The notes: generated from the letters alone by a model not told the origin. Numbered from the stretch's first letter, positions 1-6,407 are shown. The stretch is DNA of 11,072 bases from Candidatus Omnitrophota bacterium (GCA_023247575.1 JAHFGE010000042.1:1-11072); one strand, 5' to 3'. Numbers and translations are program-made.

Positions 1-1
1 A

Positions 2-1582
2 CTGGTTACTAGGACTAGAAGGTCAAGTAAAGCATATAAAGCCGACGCGGCGATGACGATGGAGGCTACAGTATACCGGTTACAGCCTGGAGATGAACCT
101 AAACAAGTGATCTATGGTTTTTTGGGTCTAGAACCGACGGATGCTCATGTGGTGTTAGAGGATCCCAAGTTTTTGAGAATAAATGATTTGACCCCAGGGC
201 AGGTCATACCTGTGGGTACAATATTAACGATACCTTTGGTTCAGAGCTTTCAGTATAGGACTCACGATGGAGATACTTTGCGTAAAGTTGCGGGGCAGAT
301 TTTTGCCCATTTTGCCACGGATCCTAAATTGCATTTGTCTCGATTGGTTGCTTTAAATACGAAGTTGTTCAAAGAGTATGGATCAGATGCTCCTCTTCCA
401 GAAGGTGTCATGATCACATTTGGACTTGGGTTTGGGGAACTAGATGGATTGAACAGAGGGAAGATTCATCTGCCGGATGGGGTAATCAAAGGTGAGACCG
501 TGAAAGTGAATTTCGACCCGGCGATGACGGCGACCAAGTTAATTTTCATCACGCACCCGAAGCCGAATAATGGATTGGCGGCGATTGATGATAGGAGAAT
601 AAGAGAAGTTCTTTCTGGGATGAGGGCCTGGCCAGGTATAGAGATATTTAAGAAGAAAGTCCGATCACCTGCGATTTTAAATGTTGTCCCGGGGACTGAT
701 GAATTTAAAATCGAATATTCCGATGGATCAGAAAATGCCGTGTGGGTACATACTTCCAAGGCAAGCCGTGACGCGGCGATGACGATGGTTCGGAACACTC
801 AGTTGGTCACTTCGCCCACGAATGGCGGGAGAACTTTCCGAAAAATTTATGATGATTTTAAAAGGGAAGGAAAATTTGCTCAAGATTTATATCCATCAGA
901 TTGGCCGTTATTCTCAAAGAGTGAGGAAGTTGCTAGGCGAAAGATAGATGTTAGCAAATTACTTTTTTTGGCTCATTTAATGGAAATGGCTGAGCAGCAA
1001 GAACAGAAAATTGCCAACGAATACGCAGGTGCAGATCCAGATTCAAGGCATTTGGCTAATGAGATGAGGGGCTTGATCAGAGAAGAGGTTATTGAGTCGT
1101 CTACGTCTCTATTGCAAGAGAAGAATTTGTTTCAGGCTTTTCTGGATCATCTAGCTTCATGGGTCAATATGGCGCATTATTTGCGGACTCCCTTAGCGAG
1201 AATCAAGATGACGTTTGATGCTGTTGAGTTAGAAGAGCCAGAGGGAATTGATGAGGCACGCAGGACTGATTTTGAGCATCGCATTGTTGCTTTGGTAAAA
1301 TACAAATCTTTGATACGTGAGTTAGCCAAGCGATCAGACAAAGCGCAGATTACGGATTTGATACAGAAAGGCGGTATCGACCTGAATGCCTCCAAACTCG
1401 ATATGCAAAAAACTGGCCAGGGGGTGCAGATTCAATTTGACCCGGTTATGATTGCTAGATTTCAGCAGGGCAACTTCGACGGTATCACACCCATCATTAC
1501 TAGCATTACGCCGATTTCCAGCATCCTGCCGTTGTTTGGATTCAAAGAACCCGAAGAGAATGAAAAATTAGCCGGTGTTTAG
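2..1582 (+). CDS. Protein of unknown function with two LysM-like segments (probably 5' partial)
   Basis: I do not recognise a named family. The reading frame is open to the left edge, and the first ATGs (53 and 59) have no Shine-Dalgarno, so the true start probably lies outside the window. If not, it is Met at 53 (509 aa; numbering from there). Residues 6-62 (YRLQPGD ... TPGQVIPVGTILTIP) and 67-123 (YRTHDGDTL ... LVALN ... LPEGVMITF) look like tandem, divergent LysM repeats, which in known families bind peptidoglycan or other GlcNAc polymers. The middle (about 255-435) is charged and likely helical. The C-terminus (439-492) begins GGIDLN and ends in an Ile/Pro-rich stretch. The motif D-[AP]-[AV]-M recurs at 155, 240 and 463. 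I see no catalytic domain. A wall-associated or extracellular role is inference only. Confidence 0.75.
   Translation: MVTRTRRSSKAYKADAAMTMEATVYRLQPGDEPKQVIYGFLGLEPTDAHVVLEDPKFLRINDLTPGQVIPVGTILTIPLVQSFQYRTHDGDTLRKVAGQIFAHFATDPKLHLSRLVALNTKLFKEYGSDAPLPEGVMITFGLGFGELDGLNRGKIHLPDGVIKGETVKVNFDPAMTATKLIFITHPKPNNGLAAIDDRRIREVLSGMRAWPGIEIFKKKVRSPAILNVVPGTDEFKIEYSDGSENAVWVHTSKASRDAAMTMVRNTQLVTSPTNGGRTFRKIYDDFKREGKFAQDLYPSDWPLFSKSEEVARRKIDVSKLLFLAHLMEMAEQQEQKIANEYAGADPDSRHLANEMRGLIREEVIESSTSLLQEKNLFQAFLDHLASWVNMAHYLRTPLARIKMTFDAVELEEPEGIDEARRTDFEHRIVALVKYKSLIRELAKRSDKAQITDLIQKGGIDLNASKLDMQKTGQGVQIQFDPVMIARFQQGNFDGITPIITSITPISSILPLFGFKEPEENEKLAGV
44..62 (+). repeat. 19-bp direct repeat, copy A (encodes DAAMTM)
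   Basis: GACGCGGCGATGACGATGG occurs here and again exactly at 770-788, in the same reading frame of the LysM-like protein, 726 bases apart. Both copies encode Asp-Ala-Ala-Met-Thr-Met. The codons are GC-rich compared with the AT-rich coding sequence around them. Confidence 0.8.
515..529 (+). repeat. Degenerate third copy of the DAAMT-coding repeat
   Basis: The 11-base core CGGCGATGACG (519-529) matches the 19-bp repeat and lies in the same frame, here encoding Asp-Pro-Ala-Met-Thr. A more diverged relative near 1438 encodes Asp-Pro-Val-Met. Confidence 0.6.
770..788 (+). repeat. 19-bp direct repeat, copy B (encodes DAAMTM)
   Basis: Exact second copy of the 44-62 sequence, in frame within the LysM-like protein. 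Confidence 0.8.
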
Positions 1583-1590
1583 AGGTTCTG

Positions 1591-1599
1591 TGGTATACT
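1591..1599 (+). promoter_or_regulatory. Putative extended -10 promoter for ispE
   Basis: TGGTATACT is an extended -10 element (TG-N-TATACT) in the 54-base gap before ispE, 38 bases from the ispE ATG. I see no good -35 box, which is tolerable for an extended -10. It would separate the ispE transcript from the upstream gene. This is sequence resemblance only. Confidence 0.4.
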
Positions 1600-1636
1600 T
1601 CTTCGCAGAAAAAGAAAAGGGCCTGCAAGAAATTTC

Positions 1637-2542
1637 ATGAACACTCTGCGTTTGAATTCACCAGCCAAGTTAAATCTCGTCCTTAACGTTTTAGGCAAGC
1701 GTCCGGACGGTTTTCACGATCTACGAACTATTTTTGAACGGATTGATTTACACGATACAATCACCTTAAAGAAGACTGCAGGGAAAATTTCTATCCGATG
1801 CAATAATCCGCAGGTACCGAAGGGCCCTAAAAATCTAGCATACCAAGTGGCTCAAATCCTGCAGCGAGATTTTCACCTCGCCCACGGTGTTGAAATCACG
1901 ATCCACAAAAGAATTCCCGTGGCTGCCGGCCTTGCCGGTGGCTCCAGCAATGCGGCAGCAGTTTTGCAGGGGTTAAACCGCTTATGGAATTTAAAGTTGC
2001 CCCAAAAGCAGCTTATCGAGTACGCTGCCAAAGTAGGTAGCGACGTGGCTTTCTTTTTGTATGATACCCCCTATGCTTTGGGAGAGGGCAGGGGCGATCA
2101 AATTAGTAAGATCCCCATCAAGACTAAATTGTGGCATGTGCTTGTCACCCCACGAGTTAAGATATATACGAGAAACGTGTTTGCCTGCCTCGCCGGCCCG
2201 TCTCGCCGATGGCTCGCCGAGGCGGACAGGCGGGCTGCCGTCAATTTAAAGTTGACAAGAAAAAGGGATGATGTTAATATTCTGCTTCCCTTTTTAAGAG
2301 GGAATAATTTATATTCTGTTGGTTCTCATTTATGGAATGATTTAGAGCCTGCCATTTTGTCTTTAAAGTCTCATTGGGGGCCTTTAAAAAGTAAATTGCT
2401 CGACGCTGGTGCTGTGGCCGTGTGTTTTTCCGGCAGCGGTCCGTCAATTTTTGGTTTAGCAAAATCACAAAAACATGCCCAAGCCATCCGGGCACGATTT
2501 GATAAGCGTTTTACCCAAGTTTTTGTGGTTTCAACGTATTGA
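1637..2542 (+). CDS. ispE: 4-diphosphocytidyl-2-C-methyl-D-erythritol kinase
   Basis: ATP-dependent kinase of the MEP (non-mevalonate) isoprenoid pathway. It phosphorylates the 2-hydroxyl of CDP-methylerythritol, in the cytoplasm. The GHMP-kinase signatures are clear: the N-terminal SPAKLNL with Lys11, GFHDL at 25-29, the glycine-rich ATP loop PVAAGLAGGSSNA at 94-106, GSDVAFFL with the expected catalytic Asp136, and the C-terminal GSGPSIFGL. At 301 aa it is slightly longer than usual. The excess is a segment at residues 183-199 (rich in Ala, Arg and Trp), encoded by GC-rich repeat-like DNA, between the ATP loop and the C-terminal lobe. The Shine-Dalgarno before the ATG is weak (AAAAGGG, far upstream). 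The stop is followed by a short hairpin and tRNA-Gln. The assignment is secure. Confidence 0.96.
   Translation: MNTLRLNSPAKLNLVLNVLGKRPDGFHDLRTIFERIDLHDTITLKKTAGKISIRCNNPQVPKGPKNLAYQVAQILQRDFHLAHGVEITIHKRIPVAAGLAGGSSNAAAVLQGLNRLWNLKLPQKQLIEYAAKVGSDVAFFLYDTPYALGEGRGDQISKIPIKTKLWHVLVTPRVKIYTRNVFACLAGPSRRWLAEADRRAAVNLKLTRKRDDVNILLPFLRGNNLYSVGSHLWNDLEPAILSLKSHWGPLKSKLLDAGAVAVCFSGSGPSIFGLAKSQKHAQAIRARFDKRFTQVFVVSTY
2183..2235 (+). repeat. GC-rich hairpin repeat inserted in frame in ispE
   Basis: GCCTGCCT (2183-2190) can pair with AGGCGGGC (2228-2235) including one G-T wobble, extended by CGCC (2191-2194) with GGCG (2221-2224) across a 3-base bulge. CTCGCCGA occurs twice inside. The block is much more GC-rich than its flanks, encodes about 17 residues (183-199) that fall where IspE proteins normally have a short loop, and keeps the frame open. 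GGCTCGCCGAGGCGG (2211-2225) recurs exactly in rpsR. Insertion is inferred from family knowledge, not from an alignment. Confidence 0.6.
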
Positions 2543-2554
2543 TTATCAGGCGAA

Positions 2555-2577
2555 GCCAAAGGCGAAAGCACTTTGGC
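2555..2577 (+). other. Hairpin between ispE and tRNA-Gln
   Basis: GCCAAAG (2555-2561) is an exact inverted repeat of CTTTGGC (2571-2577). Inside, GC-GAAA-GC can add two pairs capped by a GAAA tetraloop. No T-tract follows, so it is not a standard intrinsic terminator. It may mark a processing site ahead of the tRNA or be a small interspersed repeat. Confidence 0.5.
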
Positions 2578-2587
2578 GAAGACTGAC

Positions 2588-2658
2588 TGCCCGGTGGTGT
2601 AATGGTAGCACCCGAGAATTTGGATCTCGTTGTTCAGGTTCGAATCCTGACTGGGCAA
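2588..2658 (+). tRNA. tRNA-Gln (anticodon TTG)
   Basis: A complete cloverleaf folds by eye. The acceptor is TGCCCGG (2588-2594) with CTGGGCA (2651-2657), one G-T pair. The D-arm is GTG/CAC with a GG-containing loop. The anticodon stem CGAGA/TCTCG (2613-2617/2625-2629) holds the 7-base loop ATTTGGA and anticodon TTG (2620-2622). The T-arm is TCAGG-TTCGAAT-CCTGA. The discriminator is A2658, and no CCA is encoded. It reads CAA (and by wobble CAG) glutamine codons. It sits between ispE and glmU on the same strand with no obvious promoter of its own, so it is probably cut from a longer transcript. A structured repeat starts at its 3' end. Confidence 0.95.
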
Positions 2659-2776
2659 TGCTTCGACTCGCCCCTTCGGGGATCGCTCAGCACAAGTTGT
2701 TTTAGCGAGCCCTGTAAAGGCGAGGAGAAGCATCCTGAGCGACTGAGGAGCGAAGCGACGAAGGAGTCGAAGGATG
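2659..2776 (+). repeat. Multi-hairpin interspersed repeat, copy 1 (longest)
   Basis: The outer arms TTCGACTC (2662-2669) and GAGTCGAA (2764-2771) are exact inverted repeats. Inside are a hairpin CCCC-TTC-GGGG (2671-2681) and the pair CGCTCA (2684-2689)/TGAGCG (2736-2741), which here encloses an extra segment of about 40 bases. CTCGCC (2667-2672) can also pair with GGCGAG (2719-2724). The right end holds AAGGAG and the ATG of glmU. Related copies lie at 6312-6396 and 9238-9304. Its left end directly abuts the tRNA. Confidence 0.8.
2761..2766 (+). promoter_or_regulatory. Shine-Dalgarno of glmU, inside repeat copy 1
   Basis: AAGGAG ends 7 bases before the glmU ATG (2774) and lies wholly within the repeat. 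The ATG itself is in AGGATG, which could pair with CATCCT at 2731-2736, so start-codon access may depend on folding. Confidence 0.7.
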
Positions 2777-4027
2777 TCCGGTTTCTGTTCGATTATTTTG
2801 GCTGCGGGTAAAGGCACTCGTATGAAATCCAAGGTGCCTAAAGTTTTGCATCCCATTTGCGGACGGCCAATGATCGAATATATGCTAGATATCACGCGTT
2901 CTTTGCGTTCTTTGAAAACCTATATTGTTACAGGATACGGCGCGGCCAAAGTTAAAGCAGCCGTGAGAGCTGACGGTGTAGAGTTTGTTTTGCAGCCTCA
3001 ATTACGGGGCACGGCTGATGCGGTCCGTCGGGTAGAGCCTCGTCTTAAAGGATTCCGCGGTACGGTGCTGATTCTTTGCGGTGATACGCCGTTGTTATCG
3101 AGAGACATTGTCAGGGCTTTGTTGGCCAAGCACCACCAAGCTAAAGCGGCCGTGACGGTGTTAACGGCCATCATTGATCATCCGCAGGGTTATGGCCGCA
3201 TTATTAGAGATGATACAGGTTCATTTCTGGCTATTCGTGAGCAGAAAGATATAAACGATCAGGAAACCCAAATCAAGGAGATCAACGTCGGGGTTTATTG
3301 TTTTGAGGCCCCGCGGCTTTTTGAGGCGCTTAAAAAGGTGCGGCTCAATGCCCGCAAAAAAGAGTTTTATTTAACGGATGTGGTTGAACTTTTATTGGCC
3401 GCTGGCCACCCCGTAGACACTTTCACGACCCAGGATGTTCAGGCAGGCTTTGGTGTTAATGACCGCCGGGATTTGGCCCAAGCCGAAGCGATTATTCGTC
3501 GACGGATTTTACAAGAGCACATGCGCAATGGGGTGACCATCATCAATCCGGATACCACCTACATTGAGGCGAATGTCAAAATTGGATCAGATACAGTGAT
3601 TCATCCCTGTACGGTCATCCACAGCGATGTCCGTATCGGATCTGGCTGCTTGATCGGCCCTTTTGCGCGTATCCGTCCTGGCAGCCGTATCGCCGACAAA
3701 GTTGAGATCGGTAATTTCACGGAAATTTCGCGCACGTCGATAGGGAGCGATGTTTTTATGAAACATTTTTCGTTTTTGGGCGATGCCAGGGTGGGTGCTA
3801 AAGCCAACATAGGCGCAGGGGTGGTGACGGCCAATTTCGACGGTGTGGCTAAAAATAAAACCACCATCGGCCCAGGCGCTTTGATCGGATCGGATGCAAT
3901 TATGGTCGCTCCTGTAACCATAGGTTCTCGAGCGGTGGTCGGGGCAGGGGCGGTCGTGACAAAACATACAAGGGTGCCAGCGGGAGCGGTTGTTCGCGGT
4001 GTTCCGGCGAAGATATTTAAAGAATAG
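2774..4027 (+). CDS. glmU: Bifunctional GlcNAc-1-P uridyltransferase / GlcN-1-P acetyltransferase
   Basis: GlmU makes UDP-GlcNAc, the precursor of peptidoglycan and lipid A, by acetylating GlcN-1-P and coupling it to UTP. The N-terminal nucleotidyltransferase half shows LAAGKGTRM (9-17), LCGDTPLL (101-108, metal-binding Asp104), GYGRIIR (139-145), EINVGVYCF and GVND (227-230). Residues from about 255 form a left-handed beta-helix of hexapeptide repeats, with RIRPG, GNFTE (Glu317), His331 of HFSFLGD (expected catalytic base) and ANFDG. Length is 417 aa against about 456 in E. coli, and the C-terminus ends RGVPAKIFKE, more like generic sugar O-acyltransferases than the usual GlmU tail. Two substrate-contact positions differ from E. 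coli: Lys351 becomes Ser319 and Tyr366 becomes Phe334. A uridyltransferase with a modified acetyltransferase half is the main alternative. The ATG at 2774 follows a good Shine-Dalgarno. Confidence 0.9.
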   Translation: MSGFCSIILAAGKGTRMKSKVPKVLHPICGRPMIEYMLDITRSLRSLKTYIVTGYGAAKVKAAVRADGVEFVLQPQLRGTADAVRRVEPRLKGFRGTVLILCGDTPLLSRDIVRALLAKHHQAKAAVTVLTAIIDHPQGYGRIIRDDTGSFLAIREQKDINDQETQIKEINVGVYCFEAPRLFEALKKVRLNARKKEFYLTDVVELLLAAGHPVDTFTTQDVQAGFGVNDRRDLAQAEAIIRRRILQEHMRNGVTIINPDTTYIEANVKIGSDTVIHPCTVIHSDVRIGSGCLIGPFARIRPGSRIADKVEIGNFTEISRTSIGSDVFMKHFSFLGDARVGAKANIGAGVVTANFDGVAKNKTTIGPGALIGSDAIMVAPVTIGSRAVVGAGAVVTKHTRVPAGAVVRGVPAKIFKE

Positions 4028-4035
4028 AGGATTTT

Positions 4036-4989
4036 ATGTCGACGAATCTAGCGGTTTTAGGTGGGAATGCCAATGCGGCGTTAACGAAAGAGATTTGCGA
4101 GATTCTTAAAATTAAACAAACGGAAGTTTTAGTGGGGCGTTTTTCCGAAGGAGAAATCAGGGTTCATATTAAAGAGAATATCCGCGGCAAAGACGTCTTT
4201 ATCGTGCAGCCGACCTGCCCGCCAGTGAACGATAACATCATGGAGCTTTTGATTCTCATTGATGCGGCCAGACGCGCTTCGGCGGATCGCATCACGGCAG
4301 TTTTGCCTTATTATGGTTATGCCAGGCAGGATAGAAAAGATCAGCCGCGTGTGCCCATTACCGCTAAGCTGGTGGCGAATTTGATTGTGGCGGCCGGGAC
4401 CAACCGCGTCTTGACGATGGATTTGCATGCCAGCCAAATCCAGGGTTTTTTTGATATACCGGTGGACCATCTGTATGCCATCAATCTTCTTTCAGAATAT
4501 TTTAAGGAGAAGCAAATTAAGGATCTGGTGGTTGTTCCCCCTGATGTAGGGGGATTGAAAATGGCCCGGGCTTATGCCAAACGTCTCAATGCCGGCCTGG
4601 CCATTGTGGATAAACGCCGTGCCTCGCCGGACAAAACAGAGGTCATGAGCATTTTAGGTGATGTGAAGGGCAAAAATGTCCTGCTGGTGGATGATATCAT
4701 TGCCACGGCTGGTTCCATCCTTGAAGCGACCACGGCTTTAAAGGCCCATGGAGCTAAATCCATTCAGGTTGCCGTTAGCCATGGGGTTCTGTCGGGATCG
4801 GCCAAACAGCGCCTGCGTGATTGTAAAGATATACAGCAAGTGGTGATTACCAACAGTATTCCTTTAGCCGACGGGCCAAGTCATCCGAAGATTAAACAAT
4901 TGTCGATTGCGCCGTTACTGGCTGAAGCCATTGCCCGTACGCATAATGCGGAAAGTATTAGTTGTTTGTTCGACGAGATTAGAAATTAA
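4036..4989 (+). CDS. prs: Ribose-phosphate pyrophosphokinase (PRPP synthetase)
   Basis: Transfers pyrophosphate from ATP to ribose 5-phosphate to make PRPP, used for purines, pyrimidines, His, Trp and NAD. It shows the class I pattern: GRFSEGE near 35, VQPTCPPVNDNIMELL, LPYYGYARQDRK (ATP loop), LTMDLHASQIQGFF, the KRR motif with following flexible loop, and the PRPP loop VDDIIATAGS (218-227). At 317 aa it is the normal length. In that loop the fifth position is Ala223 where E. coli has Asp224, as often seen in other phosphoribosyltransferases. A GAGGA Shine-Dalgarno overlaps the glmU stop and precedes the ATG, so glmU and prs are almost certainly cotranscribed, with 8 bases between them. rplY follows after 11 bases. 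Confidence 0.97.
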   Translation: MSTNLAVLGGNANAALTKEICEILKIKQTEVLVGRFSEGEIRVHIKENIRGKDVFIVQPTCPPVNDNIMELLILIDAARRASADRITAVLPYYGYARQDRKDQPRVPITAKLVANLIVAAGTNRVLTMDLHASQIQGFFDIPVDHLYAINLLSEYFKEKQIKDLVVVPPDVGGLKMARAYAKRLNAGLAIVDKRRASPDKTEVMSILGDVKGKNVLLVDDIIATAGSILEATTALKAHGAKSIQVAVSHGVLSGSAKQRLRDCKDIQQVVITNSIPLADGPSHPKIKQLSIAPLLAEAIARTHNAESISCLFDEIRN

Positions 4990-5000
4990 TAGGAGAAAAA

Positions 5001-5756
5001 ATGGAACAAATTGATTTGGATGTCCAATTAAGAAATGATAAAGGTTCCGCCCGAGTCAGAAGAATGCGCCGGGCTCATTTGATCCCCGCGGTCATTTACG
5101 GCGGTCATGCTAAACCGACGATGATTCAGGCTGATCGTAAATCTTATGACCGTATTCATCGCCAGCATTTGGGTGAAAGCCTCATTTATCATCTGAATGT
5201 TTTAGACCAAGGGGAAAAAGTGGCGGATTTCCCAGCCATTATTAAAGATGTCCAGCTGCATCCGGTGACTGATGAAGTGATCCATTTGGATTTTAACCGT
5301 ATTTCCCTCAATAAAGAAATTGAAATTAAAGTCAAAATTATTACCAAAGGTGAAGCCATCGGAGTCAAACGCGACGGCGGTACTCTGGACCATACGATGT
5401 GGGAATTGGAGGTTGTTTGTTTACCAACCAGTATCCCGCACCATATTGAAGTCGATATTACCAACTTAGGAATTCATAATTCCATTCACGTTAAAGATTT
5501 GGTGTTGCCACCGGGTGTACGTTCCAGGCATGATCCTGATTCCGTCGTGGTAACGGTGGCTGGTTCCATGCGTGAAGAGGTAGCGGCTCCTGTGGAAGAG
5601 GCCGCTGCTACGCCGGCTGAGCCGGAAGTTTTGAAAGAAAAGAAGAAGGAAGAAGGCGAGGCTCCGGCAGCGGGCCCAGCCAAGAAGGTTGAAGCAGCTG
5701 TGGCGGCTAAGAAGGCGGAAGCAACCCCGGCGGCTAAAAAGGAAGAGAAGAAGTAG
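5001..5756 (+). CDS. rplY: 50S ribosomal protein L25 (general stress protein CTC type)
   Basis: Binds 5S rRNA in the large subunit. The N-terminal L25 domain (about 1-92) has the typical KGSARVRRMRRAHLIPAVIYGG opening in two parts and KDVQLHPVTDEVIHLDF. The C-terminal TL5/CTC domain (about 93-190) is followed by a low-complexity Ala/Glu/Lys-rich tail (about 192-251). Long forms with such tails are common outside the enterobacteria, where L25 is a single short domain. The Shine-Dalgarno TAGGAG lies 6 bases before the ATG. The stop TAG shares its final G with the GTG start of pth, so the two are translationally coupled, a pairing seen in many bacteria. Confidence 0.96.
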   Translation: MEQIDLDVQLRNDKGSARVRRMRRAHLIPAVIYGGHAKPTMIQADRKSYDRIHRQHLGESLIYHLNVLDQGEKVADFPAIIKDVQLHPVTDEVIHLDFNRISLNKEIEIKVKIITKGEAIGVKRDGGTLDHTMWELEVVCLPTSIPHHIEVDITNLGIHNSIHVKDLVLPPGVRSRHDPDSVVVTVAGSMREEVAAPVEEAAATPAEPEVLKEKKKEEGEAPAAGPAKKVEAAVAAKKAEATPAAKKEEKK

Positions 5757-6358
5757 TGAAATTGATCGTCGGATTAGGCAACCCTGAACGTCAATACGAA
5801 TGGACGCGGCACAATTTGGGGTTTTTAGTCCTGAGGGCCTTAGCCGAAAAGTACGATGCTAAGTATAAGAAAAGTGCTGTGGCCCAGGCGTTAGAAACCA
5901 GAATTACGATCGAGGGCGCTGATTGTTCTTTGATGATGCCGCTAACCTTTATGAATCATTCAGGAAGAGCGGTCAAACAGTGGGTCGATAAAAAAGATTT
6001 GAGCTTAAGTGACCTGTTAATTGTCTGCGATGATTTGACCTTAAGTTTTGGTCAAATACGGTTAAGACCACGGGGTAGTGCCGGTGGCCATAATGGAATC
6101 AAGTCCGTTATTGAGCATTTAGGTTCACAAAATTTTGCCCGTCTGCGTTTAGGGATCGGACGGCCGCATCTTGACGTCGATGCGCTGGATTACGTTTTGT
6201 CGAATTTTACCCCCGGTGAAAGAAAACTTTTGCCGGATTTTATTAACGGTGCCCTTGATTGTGTCATAAGCTGGGTGACCAAAGGGACGGAGGTAACGAG
6301 AAACCAATTCAATGGTTCGACTCGACCCGCTCAAAGCGGGTCTCGTTCACCATCCTGA
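5756..6358 (+). CDS. pth: Peptidyl-tRNA hydrolase
   Basis: Releases peptides from peptidyl-tRNAs that drop off the ribosome, recycling the tRNA. All active-site residues of the bacterial Pth family are visible: Asn9 in GLGNP, catalytic His19 in RHNLGF, Asn67 in LTFMNHSG, Asp93, and Asn113 in GSAGGHNG. The GTG start at 5756 overlaps the rplY stop by one base, and this position gives the canonical MKLIVGLGNP. Length is 200 aa. The last 14 residues (187-200, rich in Ser, Arg and Gly) are not family-like: they are encoded by repeat copy 2, which also supplies the TGA at 6356-6358. The ancestral protein probably ended near residue 186 or soon after. The core enzyme looks intact. Confidence 0.96.
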   Translation: MKLIVGLGNPERQYEWTRHNLGFLVLRALAEKYDAKYKKSAVAQALETRITIEGADCSLMMPLTFMNHSGRAVKQWVDKKDLSLSDLLIVCDDLTLSFGQIRLRPRGSAGGHNGIKSVIEHLGSQNFARLRLGIGRPHLDVDALDYVLSNFTPGERKLLPDFINGALDCVISWVTKGTEVTRNQFNGSTRPAQSGSRSPS

Positions 6359-6396
6359 GCGACCGAGGAGCAAAGCGACGAGGAAGTCGAAGGATC
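6312..6396 (+). repeat. Multi-hairpin interspersed repeat, copy 2 (overlaps pth 3' end)
   Basis: TTCGACT (6316-6322) pairs with AGTCGAA (6385-6391). Inside is a perfect 8-bp hairpin GACCCGCT-CAA-AGCGGGTC (6324-6342), then CGTTCA (6344-6349)/TGAGCG (6356-6361) with one wobble pair. The 3' half (GAGCGACCGAGGAGC, then AAGCGACGAGG) matches copy 1 closely. The pth stop codon lies in the second arm. Confidence 0.8.
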
Positions 6397-6400
6397 AAAA

Positions 6401-6407
6401 AAGGAAG
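6401..6407 (+). promoter_or_regulatory. Shine-Dalgarno of rpsF
   Basis: AAGGAAG lies just 3' of repeat copy 2, with AGGA ending 6 bases before ATG 6412. It sets the rpsF start. The open frame continues upstream to about 6259 but crosses repeat DNA and overlaps pth, so the longer form is not a real N-terminus. Confidence 0.75.

Noticed and set aside
466..798. 110-codon minus-strand open frame inside the first gene
   Set aside because: No Shine-Dalgarno or recognisable domain, and the + strand frame covering it is continuous.
2..1582. First gene as a peptidoglycan hydrolase
   Set aside because: LysM-like segments are present, but I see no NlpC/P60, M23, amidase or transglycosylase motif.
2371..2895. 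174-codon open frame on the minus strand
   Set aside because: It crosses ispE, the tRNA, the repeat and glmU, has no recognisable domain, and mirrors GC-rich repeat DNA. It is a shadow frame.
5574..5753. Ala/Glu/Lys-rich tail of rplY as a frameshift artefact
   Set aside because: Low-complexity acidic/basic tails are common in CTC-type L25, the frame is continuous, and the tail ends exactly at the pth overlap.
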